In this document: one piece after another, positions 10,791 through 23,291 of the stretch | Layout: every line of letters starts with the position of its first letter | How positions within the stretch are numbered: position 1 is the stretch's first letter | From: Mermis nigrescens | Taxonomy: Eukaryota > Nematoda > Enoplea > Mermithida > Mermithidae | Assembly: GCA_036768485.1 (NCBI GenBank) | Contig: JAVLUZ010000744.1 | Span: 186,001 to 250,000 of the forward strand | Reading direction: 5' to 3' | DNA length: 64,000 nt | Notes under the pieces: generated by a model | Seen by the model: only the letters and a program-made list of their open reading frames with translations | Database searches by the model: none | Told to the model about the DNA's origin: nothing | Translations under genes and position numbers: made by a program

Positions 10791-11752
10791 ATAGATGAAA
10801 AGTTGCCCAAAATCTGTTGTTGCAGTCTTATTTGGGCCAACCTAGTAGATGTAATTTACAGTGCAGATATGAACACATATAATCTTAGGTGAAATGCAAG
10901 GTAGAAATCATAATCAAGCTAATTTTCAGGAGAGCTTATTGGAAAAAGAGAAGCTGTACCTGTTAAAATACCTATAATTTAATTACTATCAACATTTTAG
11001 CAAAGCTATATATAAGTCCGCTGATGATAAGACAAAACCAGTAGTGGGAAACAAAAATAGCTTATTTTTGACATACTTATTTTCAGAAAACGTGATTGAA
11101 AACTGATTAAGAAATGCTGAAATTCATATCTTTTTATCCAAAAAACATATGGCGCTAATGCCCGGAATGGTCCGTTAGCGCAGGAGCGGTTTTTCTTTGT
11201 GCTGCGCCAAAACAACAATGTTAGCGTGGTTTTTATCATATGTATTTCTCACTAACTGGATTGCATCAGTGTTGAATTGAGTTACAATACGTATAACTGT
11301 TTGACGTCGCAGATAAAAGGATTAGCGATATAAATCAGAAAAATAATGGGAACGTAATCGCGATTTTGATGGAAAGGCTTGTTCATCAAGTTAGGGCTTC
11401 TTAAATACTCGTTTTTTCAAATTTTTCACCGAAACAACGTGCTGCACAACGATTGCTTGAATCAAAGACGGTCTAATTAAAAAGTAATATAATCTATTTC
11501 TAGAGATATTTTGCATGTAAAGCAGTTTTCAGTGATTGATGAGCTAGGCAGACTTCACAAATTCAATTTTCAAAATATAATTTCATTCACCTATTGATTG
11601 CTCTATACAAACCGCTTTGTAAATATTTTAGACTTCTTTTGTCTGAATCTATCTAAAATATATATTCACTAATGAATATGCAGTTAAGTAGAGTTTATCA
11701 ACAGACGTTGTTTAGACATTATATAAGTGAAAAAATTATTAAGACTGGTCAG
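10791..11752. other. Intron 2, 3' end, AT-rich
   Basis: No gene or recognised repeat. Unlike much of the window it appears single-copy here. Confidence 0.4.
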
Positions 11753-11874
11753 ATCGCCGGATAGTCACGATAGTGGTATACATGTCGAGTACAACGTAGA
11801 GAGAAAAACGGATTTGGATGATGCATATCCGGCGAATGTAGAAACGTTACCGGAAGGATGGGAAAAATGTGAAG
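11753..11874 (+). CDS. APBB1: FE65 homologue, exon 3 (start of WW domain)
   Basis: Encodes SPDSHDSGIHV and then LPEGWEKCE, the first strand of the WW domain with its first signature Trp (residue 173). It leaves in phase 1 at G|GTAATA. An in-frame TAA at 11724-11726 rules out extension further upstream, and a GTG at 11727 is not a credible animal start. The acceptor could be after the AG at 11743 (three residues longer) or at 11752. Both are phase 2 and match exon 2. The pyrimidine tract is weak, so the exact 5' border is uncertain. Confidence 0.85.
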
Positions 11875-13219
11875 GTAATATTTATAAAATAATGTTTCTA
11901 CTTGCGTAGTTTGACTATAATTGATACAATTGATTATAATTGATCTTCCAATTTTACAGTGGGTTCATATTTTGCTAGCGATTGCGCATTACCACATTTT
12001 GACAGATATCATATTAGTAGGAGTACAAATAATTCCACTTTTTCGATGCATGGATTCAGATTCCATTTCCGGTCCGTTTCCGCTTTTTTGGAGGTCTCGG
12101 TTTCGTTGCTGAGTTTATAAGTGTTCAATTTTGATATGTAGTTCCGGTCATGATCTCTGAGTTTACTTCCAGAATCGGATCGTTCTGGTTCCGATTCTCC
12201 AAACTATCAACATGTTTCGCGCTAGTTTCCTCTTCACTTTACACAATTCTTTATCTGCCGGCAATAATGTTTAGCAATGATTTTTTGGCAGAACCCGCAA
12301 TTTTTCGCATATCATACAAATGTTACGATATTGACTGTTTTCGTCAGGTTTTATAATAATATTTAATAATAATATTTTATTGGCTGTTACTTTAAATACT
12401 ACAGTTTACGTACCCAATAATGTAAAAACGCGATGAAAAGAGAAATTAATCGTCAGGGGTGAAATTAACAAACAGTTGTATACATGCATCCCCATACAGG
12501 GGGTTATGTAGGTATTACTTCTACCTCAGGGTCCAAGACTCGAGTCGCTGTCAGGCAATTTTGAACTATCGAACATTTTATGTGTGATTTTTGGGGACGA
12601 AAGTAGCAGAGATATTGAATTTTTTCGGCGCTCAGCGCCGACAAGTACATTTCTGTTTTGTTTGCCTGTAAAATGCCTAGAATGAACTTAACATGATCTG
12701 GAAAGTCGAAATTTTCGATGAATCCTCATATTTTTTTACTGGTAAAAGTTATGTAACGAGTCGGAATTGGGTAAAAAGTACAAAAAATGAAATTTCCTCA
12801 TTAAAACATCCTATATAGAATGTTTTAATCATTTTTCATATTTGACCTCCCAAAAATGCTCGAATGATAATTTAATTGCTCTAAAATTTCGGGATTTTAC
12901 CCCGAACTTTCGATTTTGGGAAACTATGGTCATGTAGTACAGACAAAACGTATATACATTTTTGCCACAAAATAATATTACGATTCGACCTTTATTTAGT
13001 CGATTAAAATGCCAATTTAATGAAGAATGAAAAAATTAATGTAATTTTTCTCTTTAGTATCTTTGTTTTTCTTCGTTTACTTGGTCTAAGTCAGAATCTT
13101 TTTCATACACACATCAATGTTTTAGCGGAAACATCATTTTTGGAGACGAAAAATTGGTCTCGCCCTATTCTCTATTGTTTTGCTTAAGCACTCACGGAAT
13201 CATTTTATTTGATAGATTA
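11875..13219. other. Intron 3, 5' part
   Basis: 11875-12470 shows nothing. About 12480-13000 is a degenerate repeat related to segments near 31880-32250 and 57420-57600 (shared CAAGACTCGAGTCGCTGTCAG-like block). It includes a hairpin CGGCGCTCAGCGCCG near 12626. Confidence 0.45.
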
Positions 13220-13227
13220 CTACTTAT

Positions 13228-13680
13228 CATAGGTGCGCAAGGTCAAACTTTCAGGGAGGGGTGAAACCGAAAATTGCTAGATAGCTAGCTATGTGCTTCG
13301 TAAAAACAGCTCTATAGTCCTTTTTAGGTTAGAAAATTAGCTATATAGCCTTTTTGGTCTAAGAAAACTAGCTATGTAGTCTTATTAGATTCACAAACAT
13401 AGCTATATATAGCCTTTTTGTACTATAAATAGCCATTAATCCCTTTTTGAGTCAAAAAATAGCTATATATCCTTTTTAAACTCAGAAAAGACAACTAAAT
13501 AGCATTTCTGAGCTCAAAAAAGACTATTTAGCTAGTTTCCTGAGCCCAAAAAGGTTGTATAGCTAATTTTCTGAGCCCGAAAAAGGGTTATACAGCAATG
13601 ATTTTTCGTCCAGAATCGCTGTACAGCTATCAATTTTCTAAAGCTCAGGGGTAATACCCCCCACCCTATGCTCATGTATG
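13228..13680 (-). mobile_element. M3 hAT-like MITE
   Basis: Exact 8-bp duplication CTACTTAT (13220-13227, 13681-13688). The ends are CATAGGTGCGCAAGG and CATGCTCATGTATG-side, inverted relative to the 10373 copy. Internal TATAGCTA tandem units are present. The element ends 295 bp before exon 4. Confidence 0.9.
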
Positions 13681-13975
13681 CTACTTATTCTGTTTGTCTT
13701 CATATTTTTGACACCTTACATTTTTCTCCTTGTGAAGTGACATAAAATTTTAAGTAGGAAGATTCGAAAATATTAAATTTTGATTTAAATCGCACTCCTG
13801 TAGCTGTACACAACTTTGAATTGAAATCTAAAAATAGAAACGGCACAAAAAGCATTAACGAAACAAGTTTTTTTCATCAATTGATATGATTTGTGTGCCA
13901 ATAAATTATCGCGAATTTTAACGGAGTCTTATTTGCTCAGTCAAACATATTTTATAGTTTAATTTTATGTCTCAG

Positions 13976-14040
13976 ATCCAAGTGGACAAAGCTATTACTG
14001 GCACGTCGATTCTGGTACTGTTCAAAGAGAACCGCCGGAG
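13976..14040 (+). CDS. APBB1: FE65 homologue, exon 4 (rest of WW domain)
   Basis: A 65-nt exon after TGTCTCAG, ending in phase 0 at GAG|GTAATT. It supplies DPSGQSYYWHVDSGTVQREPPE minus its first base, which aligns with the FE65 WW segment: the aromatic YYW triad and the closing PP are kept. The second signature Trp of WW domains, normally in QWEPP, is an Arg here (AGA at 14026-14028). The phase joins exon 3 and either exon 5 or, by skipping, exon 7. Confidence 0.95.
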
Positions 14041-14898
<858 letters not shown>

Positions 14899-14899
14899 G

Positions 14900-15316
14900 A
14901 TATCTGATGTACAAAGACTTTGCGGGACCGTCTGTGTATATGTATAAAGATTTTTGGGAAGTCAAAAATTGCAAAAAGGTCTGAAATTCGCAAAATTATC
15001 GGCGCTTCCCGCCGAAATGAGTAATTGTGTGTTCTATATATTTTTATAATGGCAGAAATTGCATTTCGAAAGGAAGAATGTCAAATTTTTCCGCCATTTC
15101 AAGACGATTTTTAGTGATTTTTGCTCTCAGAGACCCATAAATTAGCTAAAATACACTACAAAAGGTCGAACAACTCTATTTTTTACCACACTAACATCGC
15201 TACTGTACCAGATCATAGTATTAAACATTTGTTTGTACCAAATGTGCAAAGACTTTTGGGGACTATCTTTGTAGATGTAAAAACGGATCTTGTACAAAAA
15301 ACACTGCTTTCTGGGG
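14900..15316 (-). mobile_element. M1 hAT-like MITE, left end lost in a TA tract
   Basis: Runs from ATGTACAAAGACTTTGCGGG to CTTGTACAAAAAACACTG in the minus orientation. The expected outer inverted repeat on the left has been replaced by the (TA)n tract, so no target duplication can be read. Confidence 0.75.
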
Positions 15317-15811
15317 CAAGTTTTTTAAGTAATTTTTAGGGAAAGTCCAAGAAATTTTCGGCGCTTCGCGCCGAATATCGCTAATATACTGTATTTAGCT
15401 TCAAGAAGGGACAATAAACAATCCAAAATCAATCCTTCTGTAATCTAGGCATCTTTATGCAGATTCGAATATCTTTCGTATCTATTTCTACTGTTTTTAA
15501 AGATTTCATGCAAAAAGTCTTTTTTAAGTCTTTTCACGTGTTTGACGGAAAAATGTTTATCACGCGCTCAGAGCGCTAATTTTTATTTTTTTACAATAAA
15601 ACGATAGAAAGTGTTAAAAGCTTAGAGAAATCGCCGCAAAGCGCCAACTTTTTCGAGTTTACGTCGCAGAACAGCATCATGCAACCATATTGCTCGATTC
15701 TTGAACATGTCAAAATTTTTTCCCGGGATAGGGGATGATTCTACCACTCCGCCCTTCCTCACTGGCCACAACACGACGGAAATTTTCTAGAAATAAAAGT
15801 TTTACTATAGG

Positions 15812-16627
15812 CAGGCCCGTATCCAGGATTTTATTTGGGGGGGGCGAAAATTTTTAGGCCAGATATCTCGAGAACCATTAGGAGATAGGCGAAAATAAAG
15901 ACTGTTTTGAGCGTATCTCGGCGAGCTCTATACGACGGTGAAGAAAAATTTTGACAAAAAATTCAAAAAATCACTTTATTTCATATTGATATACAGCAAA
16001 TTTATCATTTAAGCTGATTTTCATCACCTAATCGACGAATTATTTCTTATCTCTTGCATTTGTACTTAATCATTGTGCTTTACACAGAAGAACAATACGG
16101 ATAATGAATAATTCGACGCGAAGCGCCGAAAAAATTGACATGCTCTGCATATCAACTTCAAATTTGAGCGGTTTTGAGCGGGCAAGAAGACAAAAAACGT
16201 ATATAAACAATAAATACGGCGCGAAGCGCCGGAAAAATATCATGTTTCCCATGTCATAACTCAAATTTGTGCTGTTTCGAGTTAACTAGAAGGCAAAAAC
16301 TATAACTAAACAATGAATCCGGCGCACAGCGCTAGAAAAAATTGACATGCTCTCTATGTCTAACTCTAATTTGAGCGATTTTTAGCGGTTTAGTAGACAA
16401 ACTATACATAAACAATAAATCCGGCGCGAAGCGCCGAGAAAATTTTGAGTTTACTAGCTCAAAAAGTACGCTAATAACCTGTTCAGGCGATGTTTCAGAC
16501 GCATTTCGCCAATTTTCCATTTTTCCCTTTGGGGGACCCTTGGGAAAAACGGAATTTTTATTTTTTTTCCTATTTCGGGGGGGGGGGGGGGGCAGGCCCC
16601 TCATCCGCCCCCCCCCTGTATGCGGGC

Positions 16628-16630
<3 letters not shown>
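15812..16630 (+). mobile_element. M5-family element ending in a TA tract
   Basis: Starts CAGGCCCGTATCCAGG and ends CTGTATGCGGGCCTG. The interior is colinear with 437-1240 of the other M5 copy and holds hairpins at 16217-16231 and 16422-16436 plus CGCACAGCG variants. The duplication cannot be read because (TA)n starts at the right end. Confidence 0.75.

Positions 16631-16714
<84 letters not shown>
16631..16714. repeat. (TA)n microsatellite
   Basis: About 84 bp of pure TA directly abutting the right terminal repeat of the M5 element. Confidence 0.97.
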
Positions 16715-16720
<6 letters not shown>

Positions 16721-16955
16721 CTTGTGTTGTGTTGTATATCATGAAATTTATACCTTACTCATCTATTGTCAAATCTCGCAATGTTACAACAAATCAATGT
16801 AAGATGAGAAGTGCTGGTTTTTCATAAATAAAATATGAATGAGTATTGAGCGCTAATCTCTAAAACGTATCAAGTTGATCATATTTCTTATTCACGCGTT
16901 ATTGTCGCAATGTTGACCATCAATAAGTTTTTGCTTTATGTATTTGCTCCATGTA

Positions 16956-17175
16956 CATACGCGTAAAGGCTCGAAATTCTGGGAGGGGGTCCCCGGCCAT
17001 TTTTACGGGGGGGGGTAGATGGCCTCCAAGTTTCGGCCAAAAACACTTAAAAACGGCAAAAAAATAAATTTTTTCAAAAATCGGGGGGGGTTAAAAACTT
17101 TCTGGCTTCAGGGGGAAGGTGGACAGCAAAGTTTGGGTGGGGCATCCCCCATCCCCTCTCCCTGTTACATGTCTG
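16956..17175 (+). mobile_element. M4 hAT-like MITE
   Basis: M4 elements run from CATACGCGTAAAGGCTCGAA-like to GTTACATGTCTG-like ends and contain G-rich GGGGGATCCCCCATC-type blocks. Flanking octamers TCCATGTA and TCCGTGTA match at 7 of 8 (16948-16955, 17176-17183). Confidence 0.8.
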
Positions 17176-17293
17176 TCCGTGTATCTTTGTTGTGTTGCTT
17201 GCTTTTGTTTACCTTACCTCTTTTATGCATGATTTGCCCTCGTTGTTGTATTTTCTTGGCATTCTATAATAGAAGGGCTATACATTTACGAAG

Positions 17294-17698
17294 CATACCT
17301 GCACATAGGGGGTGAGGGTAATTGCCCTTCGCTGAAGGTCAGATATGCATTACTGTCCGGCGATTTTGAGCTGACGGAACGTTTTCTGCATCATTTTTGA
17401 GGACACAAACAGTAATAATTTCGAAAATTTTCCGTTGCTTCGCGCCGGATTAATTCTTTTATGTGTTTTTTAGTGAAAAAGCGCCTAAAATTGATCAATT
17501 TGTCTATTTTTCGTATAAAAAACGATATAATGCAGTCAAAATGGAGTAAAATGCTTTTAAAATGCTGTATTACCACAAAAAAAGCGTTTTATATGCTTAT
17601 TTGGCCGTTTTTGTCGTTAAAATCGTGAAAACTAAATTTTCTGTTTTGGATTTCTGGAATTTTACTCCCCCTGCTTACCCTGACCTTGTGCATCTATG
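17294..17698 (+). mobile_element. M8 hAT-like MITE
   Basis: Starts CATACCTGCACATAGGGG and ends CCTTGTGCATCTATG; flanking octamers TTACGAAG and TTACGAGG match at 7 of 8 (17286-17293, 17699-17706). Second copy at 22519-22961. Confidence 0.8.
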
Positions 17699-17706
17699 TT
17701 ACGAGG

Positions 17707-20476
17707 ACGATGAAGGAATCTCTCATTTAAAATCAGAGAAGGAGACCATTTACTCTCCCCAAAAAATGGTTGACTGCCCTACCGTGAATTTTGAGCTGTT
17801 GAACGCACATGCACATGCTATCTTTAATCATTACTACAGTCGAACCTGGATAATACATACCCGGAATACTGCAGCCAGCTCACATGGTTCCGGCAAAAAA
17901 CGAGCCTTTTAACATATTAAGAAACCTCGGTTAATGCAAACTCGGATAATGCGTAATGCACACGGCTTGCCAAAATCGCTGTATAGTTATCGTTTTTGAC
18001 TTTGCGATAATTAGCCAAGCTATTCCATTTATAATGATTTGATATCTGAGAATTATAAATCAGAATTCAGAATTTAGCTGTGCTTTTTTGTTAAAGCTTC
18101 GAATGATCAGACAATTTTCAGTTGGTACTAAGTGAGTATACATTATGCCATGTGATGGGCTTTCAATGTATAATACTTAGTAATCTACGGACAAAAATTT
18201 TTCTAACCAAGTTAGTATTCTGCCCTCCTTATGAATGACTCAAGATTTGCGAATTCAGCAACGTATTTTTTGGTTGTATTTGTTATTGCATCCTGGATAG
18301 AGTGGATGTCTCGAATCCAAATTGAAGCCGGGATTTTATAAATAGTTCGGATTATCAATCAGCAGATGGCTTTTATCCGAAATCGCGCCTTGTTAGCCAT
18401 ATTTTACGGTCTTTCGAGAAAAAACACCTCTTTTTTGGGGGATTCTGGGAGCCTATTGAATGTTTACTGTTTATCATCCCATTGAGGCCTATCTAAGCCG
18501 CAATCTTACTGTAGATTCTATTATTCGTTCCTACGTGAAGGCGCTTTTTTCGCGAGTTTTTTAAGTCTTTAGCCATGCAGTTTCGCTGTAGATATACATT
18601 TTCTAGTCTCGTCTCTAATTCGTTTAAATGCTTAGCGCCGTGCGTTTTTTTCTTCCTCATTTCGTATCTATATATTGCATATATTTTTTCTACTGCCTAC
18701 TCAATTTTATTGCCCTTTATATTTGATTAACTGTCGTTAGCGCACAAGCGCATGCTTTGTTAAACTTTTCCAACCAAAAGGAGCGCGTAAATTCGCGGCA
18801 AGAACTTTTTTATCTTACAATAAAGCCCTTGTTAGCCTACGAATTTTATGCATAAAGACCCGGAAAACGCCAACAGTTCCTATCGACCGCAAAATCGCTT
18901 AATTTTTGGTATTGTGCCATTGCCGTATGTTATGTGTGTTAAAAGGCCGGAAAGCGAACGATGTACATAACATTATTGTCAAATGTTGTTGCACATTAAA
19001 TTCACGGCCGCTTCATAGCCCACGACACGTTATTTTTTTGCTTAATACATGCGCTAAAGCTTCTTTTCATAGTTGGTTTGCTAAATGCTTTTAGGCGCAC
19101 GAAATTTAGATTAAGTAAATCGTTCGATGTTCAGATGGATAGATTTTTTATTTTATTATTCGCATAAGCTTATTTTCTTTACATCTTGCTTCTTCTTACT
19201 GTTCGACGTAATATTCGACTCATTCGTCTTGGCTACTTGTGCGCAATCGCGTATTGATAACAATGTTGAACTATTTTCTTTACACTAAACGCAATTCGTA
19301 CGAAGCTTCGATAGGCCATAAGGGTTCGAAGAGAAGAAGATCGGCGGTAAATTTGAGCTTTTGACGTGACTGTCGCTATACTAGCGATAAATTAATTAAT
19401 CTTGAATCTGGCGTCACAACACGCTTAGCATTCTAAACAGGACGATCCTACGCCTTCAATCCAGCTTGAGAAAAAATTATTATTTGTCCTGTTTAAAAGT
19501 GCTCATTACAGATGATATGGGATGAAGTTTACTTTAATAAAATTGTCTTAAACTTTCATGAAAGCGAGCTTATGTTAACTTTTGAAAGTAATAGCTCTAC
19601 TCTGCACTCTGACGACTTCCAAGTTGAATGCTCAGATTCACTAGCAGTGCACACTAGATTTTTGGATACACACTTCGCTTGATCTAGCTTACCATACATG
19701 GGCAAGTTATAGGTGGCCAGAGGGGCTGAAATCCAGGAATGGTGAAATACTACATTGTGGTCATTGTTTTATGTACAAGATCCCTTTGTACATGTACAAA
19801 GACGATCCATTTATGTCAATGTACACGTAAATTTTAGAGTACTTTAATATGGTACAGTAGCAAGTTATGTGCGGTAAACTGGGTTTCTGGACCCTTATTA
19901 GAGATAGCCAATTTATGGGTTTCTAGCGATGGAAAATACAAAAATTTATCAGTACAACGCGAAGCACCTGAAATTTTGAAAATTTTTTTTACAGATCTCG
20001 GCTGCTGAACATAACGCTGCTAAATGCATTCTAGGGAAGGGTATGCTTGGGCGCCTGTATCTCAGAGACCTAAACGTGAATTTTACTGACATGTGTACTA
20101 TTTTATGTACTTTTTATGTACACCTGTACTATTTTATGTACTTTTCATGTACGTACAACGCGAAGCCCCTGAAATTTTGAAAATCTTTTTTTTACAGGTA
20201 GAATTGGCCTTTTTTCCTGCCCAGTGAGCTCAAGAATTGTCTTGTAGCATCTTAGGTTTTAAAAAATTGTCTGACAGTATCTAATTTTTCATAACCTCAG
20301 ATAGATAGGGTTTATACCCTGTCTCAATCCGCCCATACTCACGTGTGCATCTTATCAAGCGTTCTCATAATTTAAGAAATGTATTATTTATTAATAATAA
20401 ATAAATAAATAAATAATCTATAAATGAATAAGAATACAATCCATCGTCGTGATATGCATTTAATTGACCTTTGCAG
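17707..20476. other. Intron 4, 3' part
   Basis: 18000-19700 appears largely single-copy, with no supported exon. A decayed M1-like segment (GTACAAGATCCCTTTGTAC, ACGCGAAGC boxes) covers about 19760-20190. A short (AATA)n run lies near 20390-20420. Confidence 0.45.
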
Positions 20477-20679
20477 CCACTGATAGATGGTCATGAATGT
20501 CGGCGTTCATCGCGCTCCGTCGACCAACCTCATCAGTCCGGTAGACATGTGAATTCGCATCCAAACAGCGGTGCCGTCACGCCGGAGAAGAAATCGCCTA
20601 AAAGACGTTCAAATCATATTGACCGCTCTGGCGTTAGAAGCGCAACTTTCGATAATATCGCGCTTCCAGTTCTCAGCAA
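20477..20679 (+). CDS. APBB1: FE65 homologue, exon 5 (WW-PTB1 linker)
   Basis: A 203-nt open frame after CCTTTGCAG, entering in phase 0 directly after exon 4 and leaving in phase 2 at CAGCAA|GTAAAA. It codes for a polar, basic linker (RRSSRSVDQPHQ, VTPEKKSPKRRSNH) with a possible nuclear-localisation-like KKSPKRR. FE65 proteins have a roughly 80-residue disordered linker at this place, and exons 5 and 6 together give 97 residues. If not spliced, the frame stops at the TAA overlapping the donor. Supported by splice sites, phase and position only. Confidence 0.75.
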
Positions 20680-22518
20680 GTAAAAAAATCATTAAGTTGC
20701 GGATAAATTTAAGTTTCTAAGTTCGTAAAGTATAGAAAAGGACGGTGTGAATCAAAATGAACCTTTGAAATGTTTACATCAGTATCTTACAACGCTGCTT
20801 TGGTGCGTTCCAATTTTAGTATAATTCGAAGAGATCGAAATTTATTTTGATTCGATGTAATTTGAATTCGGTGCATTTAGTATTATCTTATGGTATTCAT
20901 TTATTTATAACGTGAACTTTCCTTATTTGCATTTATTCAATTTAGTGCACGTAGGACTGACTATACACTGTGTGTTTAAGCCACGTGTTTTGCAAGTACG
21001 AGTATCATTATTCTTCACGAATCCTGTTAATCAGATGTAAGCGTTGCAAAAGGCTCGAAATTTCGAATTAGGGTCACCGGTCATTTTTAGGCGGAGGGAG
21101 AGTGAATGACCTCCAGCGTTAGGCCAAAAATACACGTAAAAGCTACCGAAAAACGCAAATTTTCTCCAAAAATCGTGGGGGTCAAAAATTTTCTGGCTTT
21201 GGTGAGATGGGGGACAACCAACTTTGGTTGGGGATCCTCCATCTCCCCTGATACATGCATGGTTTTACGTTTTACTGCACCATAGTTTTCTAGTCCTTGT
21301 CTGTCTTGTTTAACACTTGTTCAACTATGATATTGAAAAATTATATAAAAAAGATCAGACAATGATCGTATTAATTTAATCGGTTTTCAATAATTTTGAA
21401 AAGTTTAAAACAGATATACGAAAATCATTATATTTGCTGCAGGACATAGTATCTTTTTCTAGTCAGTGGAAGGCAAAAAGCTATGACTGCGAACATGTAT
21501 ATACAGCCTGAAAATTTTGTGGGGTGAAAGTAAAACAATTTTCCGAAGTGCCTCTTTTACCCTCAAAATCGGTAGACAAGCGTTAAAAATGTCATTTTTA
21601 GCGTTTCTGACAATTCTCTATCTTTTCAGGACGTTAAAACATGAACAATTTTTAAGAAATGCCAAAAAAATTCGAATAACTTGAACAAAATATAGTTTAA
21701 AAACGAGTGTTTGCGCGAAGCGTTGAAAATTTGACACTTTTGCGCAGACAGATAGCTTAAAACGATTATATCCATACATGTAACAAGGGATGGGGATCTC
21801 CTCACCCAAAGTCGGACGTCCTCCCATCCCCAAAACCAGAAGGTTTTTGACCACCCCCCATTTTTGGAGAAAAATTGATTTTTTTAGCCGTTTTTTGACC
21901 GTTGCTAGCCATAAATTATAGATCATCTACCCCCTGCCTTCAAAATGGCCGAGGAGTCCTCCCGGAATTTCGAGCCGTTACATGTATGCTTATTACGCAC
22001 CATTTCGACGAAGTTCTAGGAAAATCGCGAAGTCTTGGGGTGACAAAATCTCTGGATGTTAAAAACTTTTCTGGGGAAGGGGTAACTTCCTAGATTATCA
22101 TGTAGGCTTGACTATTTTTATAGTCTCTGTTCAAATTGAAGCAACGATCATTATACTCTTCTTAATTGTGCAATAATCAATAGTCACCCCAAATGCTTAT
22201 AGAAAATGAATGATTTTTACCCCGTCCTAAAAAAGTTTTCACACTTCACCAGAATTTCTGATTTCCAAAAAAGATCGTATAAAAAGTAGTGTTTTGAGAA
22301 TTTAAGTATATACTGTTTTTTGACTACATTTTGATTCATTTGAGTTTTTTATCTTCGTGGATTTTTAATTTTTATGTCTTAGAAAGAAATAACATCGTCA
22401 GAAGCGCCTAAAAACGGTGTTTTTGAAGCATATTTATCGTTTTGATGTCAAAAAGGAATTTGAAACAAACTTTGGTTCTCTCCAATCTTAGATCCCCTTG
22501 CTGTTGGAAGGATCAGGC
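20680..22518. other. Intron 5, 5' part: M4 copies and old repeats
   Basis: About 21040-21263 is an M4 copy in + orientation and 21773-21988 one in minus orientation (ends CATACATGTAAC and GTTACATGTATG). 21490-21760 and 22190-22480 are fragments of the old TTGTTCAATTTATTCGA-type repeat. No exon supported. Confidence 0.5.
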
Positions 22519-22961
22519 CATACATGCACATTAGGGTGAGGAGGGGGTATTTACCCCTTGAAGGATCAGCCAGACAGGCACTGTCCGGTGATTAGAAGCT
22601 GACGGAGTGTTTTCTGCATCATTTTTGAGGGCAAAATATCGACAATTCTTCCGGGATCAACACTTTTATCCTTGTTTTGATTAGGAAGCGCCCAAAATTG
22701 TGTAAAAATGATGTAAAAAATCAACATTCCTCCTATTGTTGACCAACTTATATATTTTTTAGTGTTAAAAACGGTATAATGCAGTCAAAATTGACTGAAG
22801 ATGCTTTTAAAATGCGATAATTGCCATGAAAAAGCGTTTTATAAGCTATTTTGACTATTTTCGTCGTTTGATTAGCGAAAAATCTTGAACGCTTAAATTT
22901 ACCGTTTTGGATTTCTGAGTTCTATTCTCGTCCCTGCCGGCCCTGACCTTGTGCATTTATG
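22519..22961 (+). mobile_element. M8 hAT-like MITE
   Basis: Starts CATACATGCACATTAGGG and ends CCTTGTGCATTTATG, colinear with the 17294 copy. Flanking octamers GATCAGGC and GGTCAGGT match at 6 of 8. Confidence 0.7.
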
Positions 22962-23203
22962 GGTCAGGTAAACCCGTAATCCTGATGATTTCTTGCATCA
23001 TTATCAAATTTTTCTCCACTTCTGTATGCTAAGAATAAATCAAAAAATCGAATAAACATCAAAGCCCCCTCGTTAACCTATTGTATACATGAATGCTTCT
23101 TCGTCACTCCCGAACGACAATTATGCGCTTATATTCCTAGAAGAATTGGGTCATTTTTAGCAAATCAAAATAGCTATTAAACGTAGTTAGCGATTTCGTT
23201 AAG

Positions 23204-23291
23204 CTTTTGCCTTAAATTTAATAAATTTCGCAAATCCGAATCGGAGTCTAAAAGCGGCAGCTCGAAGCACGAATCCGATTCGCTTAAATTG
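23204..23291 (+). CDS. APBB1: FE65 homologue, exon 6 (end of WW-PTB1 linker)
   Basis: Found by asking which segment could bridge phase 2 of exon 5 to phase 0 of exon 7. A frame running to a strong donor TTG|GTAAGC encodes a charged, Ser-rich stretch (RKSESESKSGSSKHESDSLKL). The acceptor after GTTAAG at 23203 has the right phase. AGs at 23249-23251 and close downstream, also in phase, would give shorter versions. An in-frame TAG at about 23183 limits the exon on the 5' side. No homology is claimed for this linker. Confidence 0.6.

Noticed and set aside
11727..11743. GTG as start codon of a 60-residue gene at 11.7 kb
   Set aside because: Animal genes rarely start at GTG. The segment is an internal exon whose frame continues into the WW domain by splicing.
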